Source: Helopsaltes ochotensis
Lineage: Eukaryota > Chordata > Aves > Passeriformes > Locustellidae
Assembly: GCA_013400155.1 (NCBI GenBank)
Contig: VXBM01001332.1
Span: 40,858 to 104,857 of the forward strand
DNA length: 64,000 nucleotides
Direction of reading: 5' to 3'
Numbering within the stretch: the first letter of the stretch is position 1; each line of letters opens with the position of its first letter. This document shows positions 63,898 to 64,000 of this stretch, in pieces. The notes below the pieces were generated by a model that was not told the origin of the DNA, did not search any database, and worked only from the letters and a program-made list of their open reading frames with translations. Both the position numbers and the translations under genes were made by a program.

Positions 63898-64000
63898 CTG
63901 ACGACAACAAATTTAGTGAGGAAACAAAACCCAGGGAGAAGCTGGAGCAAAGTGATGAGAAAACAATTCTAATACCACGTGCCTTTGTCTGAATCCCAAG

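Noticed and set aside
63720..63742. Extension of e2 upstream to a second AG (would add VCEVLFS)
   Set aside because: It would need a 54-base intron and does not fit the phase of e1.
1..64000. UBR4 pseudogene or retrocopy
   Set aside because: All exons keep phase, have introns with proper borders and show no stop or frameshift.

Overview
The window is one stretch of a vertebrate nuclear gene, almost certainly from a bird. The animal class is suggested by about a dozen truncated CR1 LINE fragments of the avian type (3' ends reading like tttgggttggaagggacctt), LTR-like remnants, short introns and many GC-rich minisatellites, as expected of a gene-dense avian chromosome. One N at 27186 marks an unresolved spot inside a tandem repeat. 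I cannot name the species.

The only protein-coding gene I can support is UBR4 (p600), the giant N-recognin E3 ubiquitin ligase, on the minus strand. I resolve 83 consecutive coding exons, numbered here e1 to e83 in transcript order, from 63797-63897 (e1) down to 763-987 (e83). Together they give 12,443 coding bases, about 4,147 codons. Every junction keeps codon phase and I see no internal stop or frameshift, so the gene looks intact. Compared with the human protein (5,183 residues) roughly the first 930 and the last 105 residues lie outside the window.

Layout along the protein: an alpha-helical N-terminal solenoid (e1-e15); the UBR box that reads N-degrons (e16-e17); a linker; a WD40-like beta-propeller region (e19-e26); a beta-sandwich (e27-e28); a long helical and disordered middle with acidic, Ser/Gly-rich and UIM-like segments (e29-e50); a second beta-sandwich and a Cys-rich zinc region (e52-e55); then the C-terminal armadillo-like region (e56-e78) and the hemi-RING E3 module (e79-e83, last part off the window). 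The substrate-binding box and the catalytic end therefore belong to one chain, and the propeller, sandwiches and solenoid are expected to form the scaffold that binds partners such as KCMF1 and calmodulin.

All introns are GT-AG except two GC-AG introns (after e30 and after e40). The most unusual feature is in the introns: at four exons (e53, e54, e58, e79) an exon edge with its splice site has been captured into an adjacent intronic tandem repeat, giving series of decoy donors or acceptors. Three introns also begin with a minisatellite that leaves the reading frame open for about 175-245 codons if retained. No RNA gene, CRISPR array or second protein gene was found. Introns over 300 bp that are not itemised below hold nothing I recognise.
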